Assembly (NCBI RefSeq): GCF_000230995.2
Contig: NC_019973.1
Coordinates: 806,001 to 870,000 of the forward strand
Length of the DNA stretch: 64,000 nucleotides
Source: Mesorhizobium australicum WSM2073
Lineage (GTDB): Bacteria > Pseudomonadota > Alphaproteobacteria > Rhizobiales > Rhizobiaceae
Direction of reading: 5' to 3'
How positions within the stretch are numbered: the first letter of the stretch is position 1; each line of letters begins with the position of its first letter. The position numbers and the translations under genes were made by a program. This document shows positions 51,969 through 59,509 of this stretch, one piece after another. Below the pieces are notes generated by a model that was not told the DNA's origin, searched no databases, and saw only the letters and a list, made by a program, of their open reading frames with translations.

Positions 51969-52918
51969 GCTTTCTGTGTTCGCTGCCGCTCGCCGCGCAA
52001 TTGTTCGGTGCCTGCGCGCCGGCGGCACCGCTCGCCGTCGGTTATGTCGAGGGCGATTATGTGCTCCTGGCGCCGATCGAGGTGGCGCAGGTCGAGACGG
52101 TGGCGGTGAAGCGCGGCGACCGCGTCACGCCGGGAGCCACCGTGGTGACACTCGAAAATGCCGACGCCAAGATCGCGGTGGCGCAAGCGCAGGCGGCGCT
52201 GGCCCAGGCGCAGGCGCAGTATGCCGATCTCCAGGTCGGCAAGCGGCCGGAAGAGATCGCCGTGCTGAAGGCCGAGGTCGACATGACCAAGGCACAGGCC
52301 GCCGATGCCAAGCGAAAATTCGACCGCGCCAGCGACCTGTTCAAACGCGGCGCCGGCACGCAGGCTGATTTCGACACGGCTTCCGCGACGCTGGAGACGG
52401 CCAATGCGCAGGTCGGCCAGGCGGAGGCCAACCTGGCGGTCGGCGGCCTGCCGGCGCGTGCCGAAACGATCAAGGCCGCCGACAATCAGGTCAAACAGGC
52501 GCAGGCGGCGCTGGATCAGGCGCAATGGCGGCTCTCCAAACGGGTGTTGGCGGCGCCTTCGCCCGGCCGCGTCAACGACGTCATCCGCAATCCCGGCGAC
52601 ACGGCGGGTCCGACCGCGCCGGTCATCTCGGTGCTTCCCGACGGCGCGGTGAAGCTCAGCGTCTATATTCCGGAAAGCGCCTTCTCCTCGGTCAAGGTCG
52701 GCAGCCTGCTCAGCGTCCATTGCGACGGCTGTGGCCCGGAGGTGAAGGCGCGCGTCAGCTATGTCTCGCCCGATCCCGAATTCACCCCGCCGGTGATCTA
52801 CTCCCTGGAGAACCGGCAGAAGCTGGTCTACCTCGTCGAGGCGCGGCCGGAGGGCGATGCGGGGCCGCTGCAGCCCGGCCAGATCGTCGATGTCGATCTC
52901 GCGGATATGGGAAAATGA
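51965..52918 (+). CDS. HlyD/YbhG-like periplasmic adaptor protein
   Basis: A 317-residue membrane-fusion protein. It has a hydrophobic N-terminus, a lipoyl/barrel half (APIEVAQVETVAVKRGDRVT), a long coiled-coil of Ala/Gln-rich heptads (residues about 75-180, e.g. AVAQAQAALAQAQAQYADLQ) and the closing barrel (WRLSKRVLAAPSPGRVNDVI). It would bridge the ABC exporter to an outer-membrane channel. The usual lipobox is absent, although a Cys is near position 17. It overlaps genes on both sides by 4 bp. Confidence 0.9.
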   Translation: MSFLCSLPLAAQLFGACAPAAPLAVGYVEGDYVLLAPIEVAQVETVAVKRGDRVTPGATVVTLENADAKIAVAQAQAALAQAQAQYADLQVGKRPEEIAVLKAEVDMTKAQAADAKRKFDRASDLFKRGAGTQADFDTASATLETANAQVGQAEANLAVGGLPARAETIKAADNQVKQAQAALDQAQWRLSKRVLAAPSPGRVNDVIRNPGDTAGPTAPVISVLPDGAVKLSVYIPESAFSSVKVGSLLSVHCDGCGPEVKARVSYVSPDPEFTPPVIYSLENRQKLVYLVEARPEGDAGPLQPGQIVDVDLADMGK

Positions 52919-53835
52919 ACGCCATCGACGTTCACGGCCTGGTCAAACGCTTCGGCGACAAGACCGTCGTCGACCATGTGACGATGTCGGTCGCCGAGGG
53001 CGAGATCGTCGGCTTCCTCGGCCCCAACGGCTCGGGCAAGACCACCACCATCCGCATCATGTGCGGCCTGCTGACGCCGGACGAGGGCGAAGGCACGGTG
53101 CTGGGCTTCAACATTCGCACCGACAGCCTCAGGATCAAGCGCGAAGTCGGCTACATGACGCAGAAATTCTCGTTCTACGAGGATCTGACGATCGGCGAGA
53201 ACCTCGAATTCGTGGCGCGGCTCTATCGGCTGCGGCCGGTCGAGGACTATGTCTCGCGCACGCTGGAGGAGCTCGGCCTGACGACGCGCCGCAACCAGCT
53301 GGCCGGCACCTTGTCCGGCGGCTGGAAGCAGCGCCTCGCGCTGGCCGCCTGCATCATGCACAAGCCGAAACTGCTGCTGCTGGACGAGCCGACGGCCGGC
53401 GTCGATCCGAAGGCGCGGCGCGAGTTCTGGGACGAGATCCATCGCCTGGCGAGCGGCGGGCTGACCGTGCTGGTCTCCACTCATTACATGGACGAGGCCG
53501 AGCGCTGCCACCGCATCAGCTACATCTCCTATGGCAAGATGCTGGCCACCGGCACCGTCGCCGAGGTGGTGAAGAATGCAGGCCTGACCACCTTCGTGCT
53601 GCAGGGTCCAAAGCTCGACGAGGTGGCGCAAGCGCTGCAAGGCCGCCCCGGCGTCGACCAGGTGGCGCCGTTCGGCGCGACGCTGCACGTCGTCGGTTCC
53701 GACCGCGAGAAGCTCGAGGCCGCGCTTGCCGATGTCGAGAGGGAGCACAACGGCGTGACGGTGACGCCGGGCGAGACCAGCCTGGAGGATGTCTTCATCC
53801 AGTTCATGTCGGGATCGAAGGACAACATGGCATGA
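52915..53835 (+). CDS. ABC-2 efflux transporter, ATP-binding protein (YbhF-like)
   Basis: A 306-residue single-domain ABC ATPase with Walker A FLGPNGSGKTTTIRIM, signature TLSGGWKQRLALAACIM, Walker [15 protein letters not shown] and switch VSTHYMDEAERC. E. coli YbhF has two such domains in one chain; this one has only one, so a homodimer is needed. It follows the HlyD-like gene and overlaps the permease gene by 4 bp. It powers efflux of an unknown, probably hydrophobic, compound. Confidence 0.92.
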   Translation: MNAIDVHGLVKRFGDKTVVDHVTMSVAEGEIVGFLGPNGSGKTTTIRIMCGLLTPDEGEGTVLGFNIRTDSLRIKREVGYMTQKFSFYEDLTIGENLEFVARLYRLRPVEDYVSRTLEELGLTTRRNQLAGTLSGGWKQRLALAACIMHKPKLLLLDEPTAGVDPKARREFWDEIHRLASGGLTVLVSTHYMDEAERCHRISYISYGKMLATGTVAEVVKNAGLTTFVLQGPKLDEVAQALQGRPGVDQVAPFGATLHVVGSDREKLEAALADVEREHNGVTVTPGETSLEDVFIQFMSGSKDNMA

Positions 53836-54968
53836 ACAGCGTCTTTTCCTTCGCCAGGCTCGGCGCCTTGCTGATCAAGGAGTTCATCCAGATGCGGCGC
53901 GACCGCATCACCTTCGCCATGATGCTGGGCGTGCCGCTGATCCAGCTCGTGCTGTTCGGCTACGCCATCAACAACGACCCGAAAAGCCTGCCGGCGGCCC
54001 TGGTGGCGACCAGCAGCGATCCCTATACCCGCGCCATGGTCGCGGCGCTGCAGACCACCGGTTACTACCGCTTCGACCATGTCGCGCAAAGCGCCGAGGA
54101 GGCCGAGTTCCTGATGGCGCGCGGCGACGTCGCCTTCGTCGTCACCATCCCGGCCGATTTCGCCCGGCGGGTCGAGCGCGGCGACAAGCCGCAAATCCTG
54201 ATCGAGGCCGACGCCACCGATCCGGCGGTCGCCAGCGGCGCCATCTCGACGCTCGGCACCATCGCCGGCCAGGCGCTGCTGAGAGCGCAGGGCACGCAGG
54301 AAGCCGCGGCGGAAGCCGCCAGGGGGCAGCTCGATGTCGTCGTCCACCGCCGCTACAACCCCGAAGGCATCTCGCAATACAACATCGTGCCCGGCCTGCT
54401 CGGCGTCATCCTGCAGATGACCATGGTGATGATGACCTCGATCGCGCTGACGCGCGAGACCGAGCGCGGCACGATGGAAAATCTCCTGGCGATGCCGTCG
54501 AGCCCGCTGGAGATCATGATGGGCAAGGTGCTGCCCTACCTGGCGGTCGGCGCGGTGCAGGTGGTGGTGGTGCTGGCGGCGTCGAAGCTTCTGTTCGCCA
54601 TCCCCTTCACCGGCTCGATGACGCTCCTTTTGTCGGCGGTGCTGGTGTTCGTGCTGTCGCTGGTGCTGCTCGGCTACACGATCTCGACGATCGCACGCAC
54701 GCAGATGCAGGCGCTTCAGCTCACCTTCTTCTTCTTCCTGCCCTCGATCATGCTGTCGGGCTTCATGTTCCCCTATCGCGGCATGCCGGACTGGGCGCAG
54801 ACCTTCGGCGAGATCTTCCCGCTGACGCATTTTCTGCGCATCACCCGCGCGGTGATGCTGAAGGGCGCGCAACTGCCGGCGGTGGCGACCGAGATCGGCT
54901 GGCTGGCGGTTTTCGTGGCGCTGTTCGCCGGCGTGGCGCTGGTGCGGTTCAGGCGCACGCTGGACTGA
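53832..54968 (+). CDS. ABC-2 efflux transporter, permease (YbhS/YbhR-like)
   Basis: A 378-residue ABC-2 permease. One N-terminal helix (MMLGVPLIQLVLFGYAINND) is followed by a large periplasmic domain (residues about 45-175) and five C-terminal helices, with QYNIVPGLLGVILQMTMVMM and the motif SIMLSGFMFPYRGMPDWAQ. E. coli has two such permeases (YbhS, YbhR); here there is only one. It is the last gene of the TetR-HlyD-ABC operon and is convergent with the threonine dehydratase gene. Confidence 0.92.
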   Translation: MNSVFSFARLGALLIKEFIQMRRDRITFAMMLGVPLIQLVLFGYAINNDPKSLPAALVATSSDPYTRAMVAALQTTGYYRFDHVAQSAEEAEFLMARGDVAFVVTIPADFARRVERGDKPQILIEADATDPAVASGAISTLGTIAGQALLRAQGTQEAAAEAARGQLDVVVHRRYNPEGISQYNIVPGLLGVILQMTMVMMTSIALTRETERGTMENLLAMPSSPLEIMMGKVLPYLAVGAVQVVVVLAASKLLFAIPFTGSMTLLLSAVLVFVLSLVLLGYTISTIARTQMQALQLTFFFFLPSIMLSGFMFPYRGMPDWAQTFGEIFPLTHFLRITRAVMLKGAQLPAVATEIGWLAVFVALFAGVALVRFRRTLD

Positions 54969-54989
54969 CGAGAGCTGACCTGTGCCGCC

Positions 54990-55964
54990 CTACGCCGCCA
55001 TGATCCCGGCATAGGTGCCGAAATCGACATTGCCGCCGGACAGCACCACGGCAACGCATTTGCCCGACAGCTCGATCTCGCCCGACGACAGCGCCGCCAG
55101 CGCGACGCAGCCGCCGGGCTCGACCACCAGCTTGAGATAGGCCATGGCGTCGCGCATCGCCCGCCTGACGGCATCCTCTGAGACGGCGACGGCGCCGGCG
55201 AGGTTGCGGCGGTTGATCTCGAAGGTGATCGCGCCCGGCTCGGCGGTGAGGATGGCGTCGCAGATCGAACTATGGCCCAGCTCGTTCGAAACCCTGGCGC
55301 CCGCCGCCAGCGAGCGGCGCGTGTCGTCGAAATGCTCGGGTTCGACCGCCCAGATCGCGGTACCGGGCGAGGTATCCTTCACGGCAACCGAGATGCCGCT
55401 GGTCAGGCCGCCGCCGCCACAGGGGATGACGACCGCGTCGAGGCCGACACCCAGAGTCCGCGCCTGCTTGACCAGCTCCAGTCCGATCGTGCCCTGGCCG
55501 GCAATGATGGCCGGATCATCGAAAGGCGGCACCAACGCCATGCCCTTGTCAAGATAGGGGCGAACCACCGTCATGCGGTCGTCCTTGAACCGGTCGAAGG
55601 GCACCACCTCGGCGCCCATCTTGCGGACATTGGCGATCTTCATGCCAGGTGCATCCGCCGGCATGGCGATGACCGCCTTGACGCCGAACATGGCGGCGGA
55701 AGCCGCCACGCCTTGCGCGTGATTGCCCGAGGAGAAAGCAACGACGCCACGCGAGCGCTCCGCCTCGCTCAGCGTCGACAGCTTGTTGTAGGCACCGCGG
55801 AACTTGAACGAGCCGGTGCGCTGCAGCGTCTCCGGCTTGAACAGGATGCGGCCGCCGAAGCGCCTGTTCAGCTCCTGCGATTCGATCAAGGGGGTTTCGA
55901 CGATCAGGCCCGAGAGCCGTGCGGCGGCGGCGTGGATGTCGGCGATGCCGGGAGGGGTGATCAT
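54990..55964 (-). CDS. Threonine/serine dehydratase-like PLP enzyme
   Basis: A 324-residue fold-type II PLP enzyme. The PLP lysine is K54 in QRTGSFKFRGAYNK; SSGNHAQGVA contacts the substrate carboxylate, and the phosphate loop is IPCGGGGLTSG. There is no C-terminal ACT domain, so it is the short, catabolic type that makes 2-oxobutyrate or pyruvate from Thr or Ser; serine racemases or hydroxyaspartate dehydratases share this layout. ATG at 55962-55964, preceded by AGGA, was chosen; the frame is open to 56078. Confidence 0.9.
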   Translation of the reverse strand: MITPPGIADIHAAAARLSGLIVETPLIESQELNRRFGGRILFKPETLQRTGSFKFRGAYNKLSTLSEAERSRGVVAFSSGNHAQGVAASAAMFGVKAVIAMPADAPGMKIANVRKMGAEVVPFDRFKDDRMTVVRPYLDKGMALVPPFDDPAIIAGQGTIGLELVKQARTLGVGLDAVVIPCGGGGLTSGISVAVKDTSPGTAIWAVEPEHFDDTRRSLAAGARVSNELGHSSICDAILTAEPGAITFEINRRNLAGAVAVSEDAVRRAMRDAMAYLKLVVEPGGCVALAALSSGEIELSGKCVAVVLSGGNVDFGTYAGIMAA

Positions 55965-56112
55965 AGCGGGTCCTGTGGCGATGCGATCCGGCCATGGTGC
56001 ACGCAAAGGCGCGCGCGATGCCAACGAAAAAATGTGACGGGGACAAAGTTCGCGATTGTGATCAAGACACAAACGCATCCAGCGTTGCGGCCGTCACGCC
56101 GCATATCGCAAT

Positions 56113-56436
56113 TCACCCCAGCAATGTCCGCTGCCGCTTGCTGCCGCCCAGCTTGCGCCAATTGTTGAACCGATGCGTGGCGGCGGCAAACGATATCTTC
56201 ATCTGCTGGGCGACCGAATAGCGCGACTTGCCCTCGTCGAACATGCGGTAGCAGCACTCGACGCCTTCCTCGGTGAGCTTGCCGTCGGGCGCCTTGTTGT
56301 GCGGGTTGGCGGGGTCGAATTTCTCGACCTGCTGCTCGACCAGCCCCTTCAGGCGCTGCAGGTCAGCCTCGATGCTGGCGATGAGATCGAGGACCGGTTT
56401 CGGGTCGTAGGGGCGCGGAGGCTTCTTGGCCGTCAT
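56113..56436 (-). CDS. Conserved hypothetical protein with helical/HTH-like C-terminus
   Basis: A 107-residue soluble protein. A helical N-terminus (VLDLIASIEADLQRLKGLVE) is followed by a conserved-looking part, EEGVECCYRMFDEGKSRYSV and AQQMKISFAAATHRFNNWRK, which reads like a helix-turn-helix. I know similar short proteins in Hyphomicrobiales without a function. ATG at 56434-56436 has AAGGAACG upstream. It lies alone between the dehydratase gene and the iron-controlled mbfA. Confidence 0.65.
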   Translation of the reverse strand: MTAKKPPRPYDPKPVLDLIASIEADLQRLKGLVEQQVEKFDPANPHNKAPDGKLTEEGVECCYRMFDEGKSRYSVAQQMKISFAAATHRFNNWRKLGGSKRQRTLLG

Positions 56437-56574
56437 CAGCTCGTTCCTTTTTTGGCTTGGTCCGATATATAGGTGAACATTCGCTGATAATGAAGAGCGA
56501 TGCCCGGTGCTTGGCTTCAACTATTCTTGACCGTGGCCAAGCGCACGATTGACCACGGACGTTGCAAATCATAG

Positions 56575-56591
56575 TTTAGAACAATTCTAAA
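56575..56591. promoter_or_regulatory. Irr-binding iron control element (ICE box)
   Basis: TTTAGAACAATTCTAAA fits the ICE consensus (TTTAGAA-N3-TTCTAAA type) bound by the heme-responsive regulator Irr, and the dyad extends two more bases on each side (56573-56593). It ends 16 bp before the mbfA start codon, so Irr bound under low iron should block transcription. Confidence 0.9.
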
Positions 56592-56607
56592 CTAGGGTGA
56601 TTTCCTC

Positions 56608-57591
56608 ATGCTTTCCCGTGTTTTCGGCTTCGGCCGCCGCTCCTTCGAATCACTCTCCGAACAGGAGATCCTGGCGCTGGCCATTTCATCGGAGGAGGAT
56701 GACGGGCGTATCTACCGGGCCTATGCGGACGGATTGTCCGAGACCTTTCCGCAATCGGCCAAACTCTTCGAGGCCATGGCCGAGGAGGAAGACGGCCATC
56801 GCGACTCGCTGATCGAACTCTTCCGCAAGCGTTTCGGCGAGCGCATTCCGCTCATCCGCCGTGAACATGTGAGGGGCTATTTCGAGCGCAAGCCCGACTG
56901 GCTGGTGCGGCCGCTCGGCATCGAGGCCGTGCGCCGCCAAGCCGAGGCGATGGAGCGGCAGGCTTATCTGTTCTATGTCGAGGCGGCCAAGCGCACCACC
57001 GACGCCTCGACCCGCAAGCTGCTCGACGATCTGGCCGCGGCCGAACAGGGCCATGAAAGCTCGGCGCATGCGCTGGAGCAGAAACACGTGCCGGGCGAAG
57101 TCAAGGTCGAGGAGGCGACCGCCGAGCAGCGCCAGTTCATCCTCACCTATGTGCAGCCGGGCCTGGCCGGGCTGATGGACGGGTCGGTATCGACGCTGGC
57201 GCCGATCTTCGCCGCCGCCTTTGCCACCCATGACACCTGGCAGACGCTTCTGGTCGGTCTCGCCGCCTCGATCGGCGCCGGGATCTCGATGGGCTTCACC
57301 GAGGTCGCTTCCGACGACGGCAAGCTGTCGGGCAGGGGTTCACCGATCAAGCGCGGCCTGACCGTCGGCATCATGACGACGCTGGGCGGCCTCGGCCACG
57401 CGCTGCCCTATCTCATCCCGCATTTCTGGACCGCGACGGCGGTAGCCGCCGTGGTGGTGTTCTTCGAACTGTGGGCCATCGCCTTCGTCCAGAACCGCTA
57501 CATGCAGACCCCGTTCCTGCGCGCCGCCTTCCAGGTGGTGCTGGGCGGCGCCCTGGTGTTCGCGGCGGGCGTGCTGATCGGGAATGCGTAA
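56608..57591 (+). CDS. mbfA: Membrane-bound ferritin-like iron exporter MbfA
   Basis: A 327-residue protein with an N-terminal rubrerythrin/ferritin-like domain (residues about 20-160; SEEDDGRIYRAYADGLSE, AEEEDGHRDSLIELF and AAEQGHESSAHALEQ give the di-iron Glu/His ligands) and a C-terminal VIT1/CCC1 membrane domain with five helices (GLMDGSVSTLAPIFAAAFAT, then MGFTEVASDDG). MbfA of Agrobacterium and Bradyrhizobium exports iron and protects against peroxide and iron overload at low pH, under Irr repression. The ICE box just upstream supports the same control here. Confidence 0.95.
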   Translation: MLSRVFGFGRRSFESLSEQEILALAISSEEDDGRIYRAYADGLSETFPQSAKLFEAMAEEEDGHRDSLIELFRKRFGERIPLIRREHVRGYFERKPDWLVRPLGIEAVRRQAEAMERQAYLFYVEAAKRTTDASTRKLLDDLAAAEQGHESSAHALEQKHVPGEVKVEEATAEQRQFILTYVQPGLAGLMDGSVSTLAPIFAAAFATHDTWQTLLVGLAASIGAGISMGFTEVASDDGKLSGRGSPIKRGLTVGIMTTLGGLGHALPYLIPHFWTATAVAAVVVFFELWAIAFVQNRYMQTPFLRAAFQVVLGGALVFAAGVLIGNA

Positions 57592-57605
57592 ACAAAGTGG
57601 CGAGG

Positions 57606-57748
57606 TCAGCGCTGCCCCTCATCGCCCTGCCGGGCACTTCTCCCCGTATAGTGACGGGGAGAAGGAGGCTGGCTGCAGCGCTGGCTCCTTTCTTCCAACG
57701 CTGGCGATTGGCGAAACCGGCGATGGCAGGCAGGTGAGGGGCGGCGCC
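57606..57748. repeat. RIME-like element, family B, after mbfA
   Basis: Arms GCGCTGCCCCTCATCGCCCT and GCAGGTGAGGGGCGGCGCC, one hairpin (CTTCTCCCCGTATAGTGACG with its complement) and the module GGCGATTGGCGAAA. The second hairpin seen in the copy at 32125-32307 is missing. It starts 14 bp after the mbfA stop codon. Confidence 0.75.
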
Positions 57749-57767
57749 AACGTCAGCCCAATAACTC

Positions 57768-58112
57768 TCACCCATTCACGGCCCGGCTGTCCGCTGGCGC
57801 CTCGTCCCTCTCGGCCAGTCCGTAGTCGCGCAGCACGTGCGCGATCCGCAATCGATAGCCGGCAAAGATACCGCCGCGCCCGGCCCGCTGCGCCTGCCGG
57901 TGCTCTTCGGTGTTGCGCCAGGCCTTCACCGCCTCCTCGTCGCGCCAGAACGACAGCGACAGCACCCGGTTCGGGTCGGCCAGGCTCTGGAAGCGCTCGA
58001 CGGAGATGAAGCCGTCAATGCCGTCGAGCAGCGGACGCAGGTCGGCGGCTATGCTCAGATAGGCCTCGCGCCGGCCCTGCGCAGGCTGCACCTCGAAGAT
58101 GACGGCGATCAT
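57768..58112 (-). CDS. ABM-domain (antibiotic biosynthesis monooxygenase-like) protein
   Basis: A 114-residue protein of the dimeric alpha-beta barrel superfamily. It starts IAVIFEVQPAQGRREAYLSI and has GFISVERFQSLADPNRVLSL and FWRDEEAVKAWRNTEEHRQA, typical of ABM/YgiN-like proteins. Members act as small heme or quinol monooxygenases or as stress proteins; the role here is unknown. It overlaps the NIPSNAP-family gene upstream by 4 bp, so two ferredoxin-like-fold proteins are made together. Confidence 0.88.
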   Translation of the reverse strand: MIAVIFEVQPAQGRREAYLSIAADLRPLLDGIDGFISVERFQSLADPNRVLSLSFWRDEEAVKAWRNTEEHRQAQRAGRGGIFAGYRLRIAHVLRDYGLAERDEAPADSRAVNG

Positions 58113-58441
58113 AGCTTGACCAGCGGCGCATGCGGGCCGGAAGCCAGTTTCAGGAACATGCGGTCCTCCTTGAGGATGAAGCGTTCGCGCCTGACGAATT
58201 CATAGTTTGCCTTGCCGGCGGGGTCCGCGGCAAGCCGGGCGCGGTAGGCTTCGTAGGCGGCGAGGCTTTCGATGTTGTAGGCGGCATAGGCCGTCGTGGC
58301 CGAGCCCTCATGCGGCGCGAAATAGCCGATCAGATCGGCGCCGCAGCGCGGAATGGCCTGACCCCAGTTGCGGGCATACTCCCCGAAGGCGGCCTTGCCG
58401 AACGGGTCGATCTCATAGCGGATGAAGCAGGTGATGGTCAT
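58109..58441 (-). CDS. NIPSNAP family protein
   Basis: A 110-residue protein of the NIPSNAP family, also with a ferredoxin-like dimeric barrel: ITCFIRYEIDPFGKAAFGEY, DLIGYFAPHEGSATTAYAAY and RERFILKEDRMFLKL. The biochemical role of bacterial NIPSNAPs is unknown. ATG at 58439-58441 has AAGGAGCC upstream. It forms a two-gene operon with the ABM protein gene and lies downstream of the DUF1127 gene. Confidence 0.88.
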   Translation of the reverse strand: MTITCFIRYEIDPFGKAAFGEYARNWGQAIPRCGADLIGYFAPHEGSATTAYAAYNIESLAAYEAYRARLAADPAGKANYEFVRRERFILKEDRMFLKLASGPHAPLVKL

Positions 58442-58528
58442 GGTCGGCTCCTTGGGTGTTTAGCGGCGACAGTTCGGGCGGCGTCGAAACGTCGTGCCAC
58501 CCGATCTGCTAGGCAGATGAGTTGGCGA

Positions 58529-58744
58529 TCACACCTGCCAGAAGGATTTCGCGCATTCGCGGCGCACATCCTCCCGTGTCAGGCCGAGGTCACGCAGCAG
58601 GTGGTCGTCGATCTCCGAGAGGTCGCGGCGCTGCGAATGGCGGTCGTACCAGCGGGCCAGCAGCCGTGAGCGGGCCCAGGTGACGAACGGGAACGATTGG
58701 CGGCGGGGCACCGGTTCGGGGGTGAAAGCGGTTCGTGCGGCCAT
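58529..58744 (-). CDS. DUF1127 domain small protein
   Basis: A 71-residue basic protein. The C-terminal half has the DUF1127 pattern: RDLSEIDDHLLRDLGLTREDV, preceded by LARWYDRHSQR. In Agrobacterium and Rhodobacter such short Arg-rich proteins bind RNA and affect phosphate uptake and stress responses. ATG at 58742-58744 with GGAGACGAGG upstream. It is divergent from the ArsR-type regulator gene by 68 bp and may be under its control. Confidence 0.9.
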   Translation of the reverse strand: MAARTAFTPEPVPRRQSFPFVTWARSRLLARWYDRHSQRRDLSEIDDHLLRDLGLTREDVRRECAKSFWQV

Positions 58745-58812
58745 CCTCGTCTCCTTGATCCCGTCGGAGAATAATGGTTATCTGACAAGAATGCTTCGAT
58801 GAGGATCAAACC

Positions 58813-59487
58813 ATGCGTGAAGGACCCGACATTGCCCGCATCGCCAGCCTGGTCGGCGATCCGGCCCGCGCCAACATGCTGAACGCCCTGATGGGCGGCA
58901 CGGCATTGACCGCGAGCGAACTGGCGCTGGAGGCCGGCGTGTCGCTGCCGACCGCCTCCTCGCATCTGTCCAAGCTGATGGAGGGCGGGCTGCTGACCTT
59001 GGCCAGCCAGGGCCGGCATCGCTATTACGGTCTGGCCGGCCCGCAAGTGGCCGGCATGATCGAGGCCATCACCGGCGTTGCGGAAGCCGTTGGCCCCAAG
59101 CGCGTGCGGCCGGGCCCGCGCGACGGCGCGATGCGCGTCGCGCGCGTCTGCTACGATCACCTTGCGGGCGAGCAGGCCGTTGCGATGCTGGACCGCCTTG
59201 TCGAGAAAAACATACTGGTCCGCAACGACAAGGAGATCAGGCTCGGGCCGTCCGCCGCATCGCATTTCGCGGCGATCGGCATCGATGTCCACACCAAGCC
59301 GCGGCGGCCGGTGTGCCGCGCCTGCCTCGACTGGAGCGTGCGGCGCTCGCACCTCGCCGGGACGCTTGGCGCCGCCATCCTCGACAAGATCCTTGCCGAG
59401 AAATGGGCGCGCCGCGAGAAGGACAGCCGCGCGGTGATTTTCTCGCCGCCGGGCAAGCAGGCGTTCGAGAGGGTGTTTTTGGGGTGA
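58813..59487 (+). CDS. ArsR family winged-helix regulator
   Basis: A 224-residue regulator. The N-terminal ArsR HTH is seen as DPARANMLNALMGGTALTAS and EAGVSLPTASSHLSKLMEGG, followed by SQGRHRYYGLAGPQVAGMIE. The C-terminal half is an extension with RPVCRACLDWSVRRSHLAG, including two cysteines (C-x-x-C) that might sense metal or redox. It is divergent from DUF1127, the likely regulatory target region, and convergent with ligD. Confidence 0.9.
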   Translation: MREGPDIARIASLVGDPARANMLNALMGGTALTASELALEAGVSLPTASSHLSKLMEGGLLTLASQGRHRYYGLAGPQVAGMIEAITGVAEAVGPKRVRPGPRDGAMRVARVCYDHLAGEQAVAMLDRLVEKNILVRNDKEIRLGPSAASHFAAIGIDVHTKPRRPVCRACLDWSVRRSHLAGTLGAAILDKILAEKWARREKDSRAVIFSPPGKQAFERVFLG

Positions 59488-59509
59488 GGTCGGCGCGCCG
59501 AAAGTCGAG

